NCBI GenBank assembly: GCA_025355835.1
Contig: JANXYW010000240.1
Location: 1 to 11,687 of the forward strand
Direction of reading: 5' to 3'
Origin: Chloroflexota bacterium
GTDB lineage: Bacteria; Chloroflexota; Dehalococcoidia; DSTF01; JACRBR01
Length of the DNA stretch: 11,687 nucleotides
Under the pieces are notes generated by a model, which did no database searches, was not told the origin of the DNA, and saw only the letters and a program-made list of their open reading frames with translations. Both the position numbers and the translations under genes were made by a program. Positions 11,678 to 11,687 of this stretch are shown here, one piece after another (the first letter of the stretch is position 1; every line of letters begins with the position of its first letter).

Positions 11678-11687
11678 CAACGCCGTG

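Noticed and set aside
1..11687. CRISPR array, tRNA, rRNA or phage/defence island
   Set aside because: No regularly spaced direct repeats, no cloverleaf with a recognisable T-arm and no integrase, Cas or defence-type proteins were seen on either strand.

Overview
This is a GC-rich bacterial chromosomal window carrying ordinary single genes and short gene pairs, separated by intergenic stretches full of short hairpin repeats. There is no rRNA, tRNA, CRISPR array or intact transposase. The secreted Thr/Pro-rich protein built on T-D-T-P / T-N-T-P runs, the mosaic of small intergenic palindromes, and the mix of Shine-Dalgarno-led and apparently leaderless genes suggest Chloroflexota, perhaps a Dehalococcoidia- or Thermomicrobia-like lineage. 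That placement is inferred from style, not from a marker gene.

Layout, left to right. (1) 1-322: the 3' end of a GNAT acetyltransferase, then hairpins. (2) 453-1109 (-): a secreted low-complexity protein. (3) 1394-2917 (-): a WS/DGAT wax ester synthase/diacylglycerol acyltransferase. It is divergent, across a 261-bp promoter region holding a perfect 24-bp palindrome, from an alpha/beta hydrolase of lipase type (3179-3961, +), which is followed by a metallo-beta-lactamase-fold hydrolase (4045-4866, +). (4) 4867-5225: non-coding, with degenerate repeats. (5) 5226-6284 (-): a fusion of a NimA-like flavin split-barrel domain (pyridoxamine-phosphate-oxidase superfamily) and a RidA domain. It is divergent from a MocR/PdxR-type regulator (6395-7882, +), a GntR helix-turn-helix fused to a PLP-binding aminotransferase domain. 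(6) A MscS channel (7977-8822, +), convergent with a Rip3-like M50 intramembrane protease with two CBS domains (8847-10007, -). (7) A thioredoxin-fold protein with a single active-site cysteine (10189-10791, -). (8) 10792-11365: a gene-free repeat region with two composite hairpin repeats, a palindromic element and a probable 162-bp MITE with 19-bp terminal inverted repeats and a 3-bp duplication. (9) 11366-11644 (-): a TatA-like protein with a C-terminal zinc ribbon.

How the genes may work together. The acyltransferase/lipase pair plausibly makes and turns over neutral storage lipid. The split-barrel-RidA fusion beside a PLP-sensing regulator looks like a small module handling vitamin B6, flavin or reactive enamines. 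It has an unusual twist: a textbook ribosome binding site and ATG sit exactly at the domain junction, so free RidA could also be made. MscS and the M50/CBS protease are envelope functions that share only a convergent junction. Most of the unusual signal lies in the fusion, the zinc-ribbon TatA and the small repeats.
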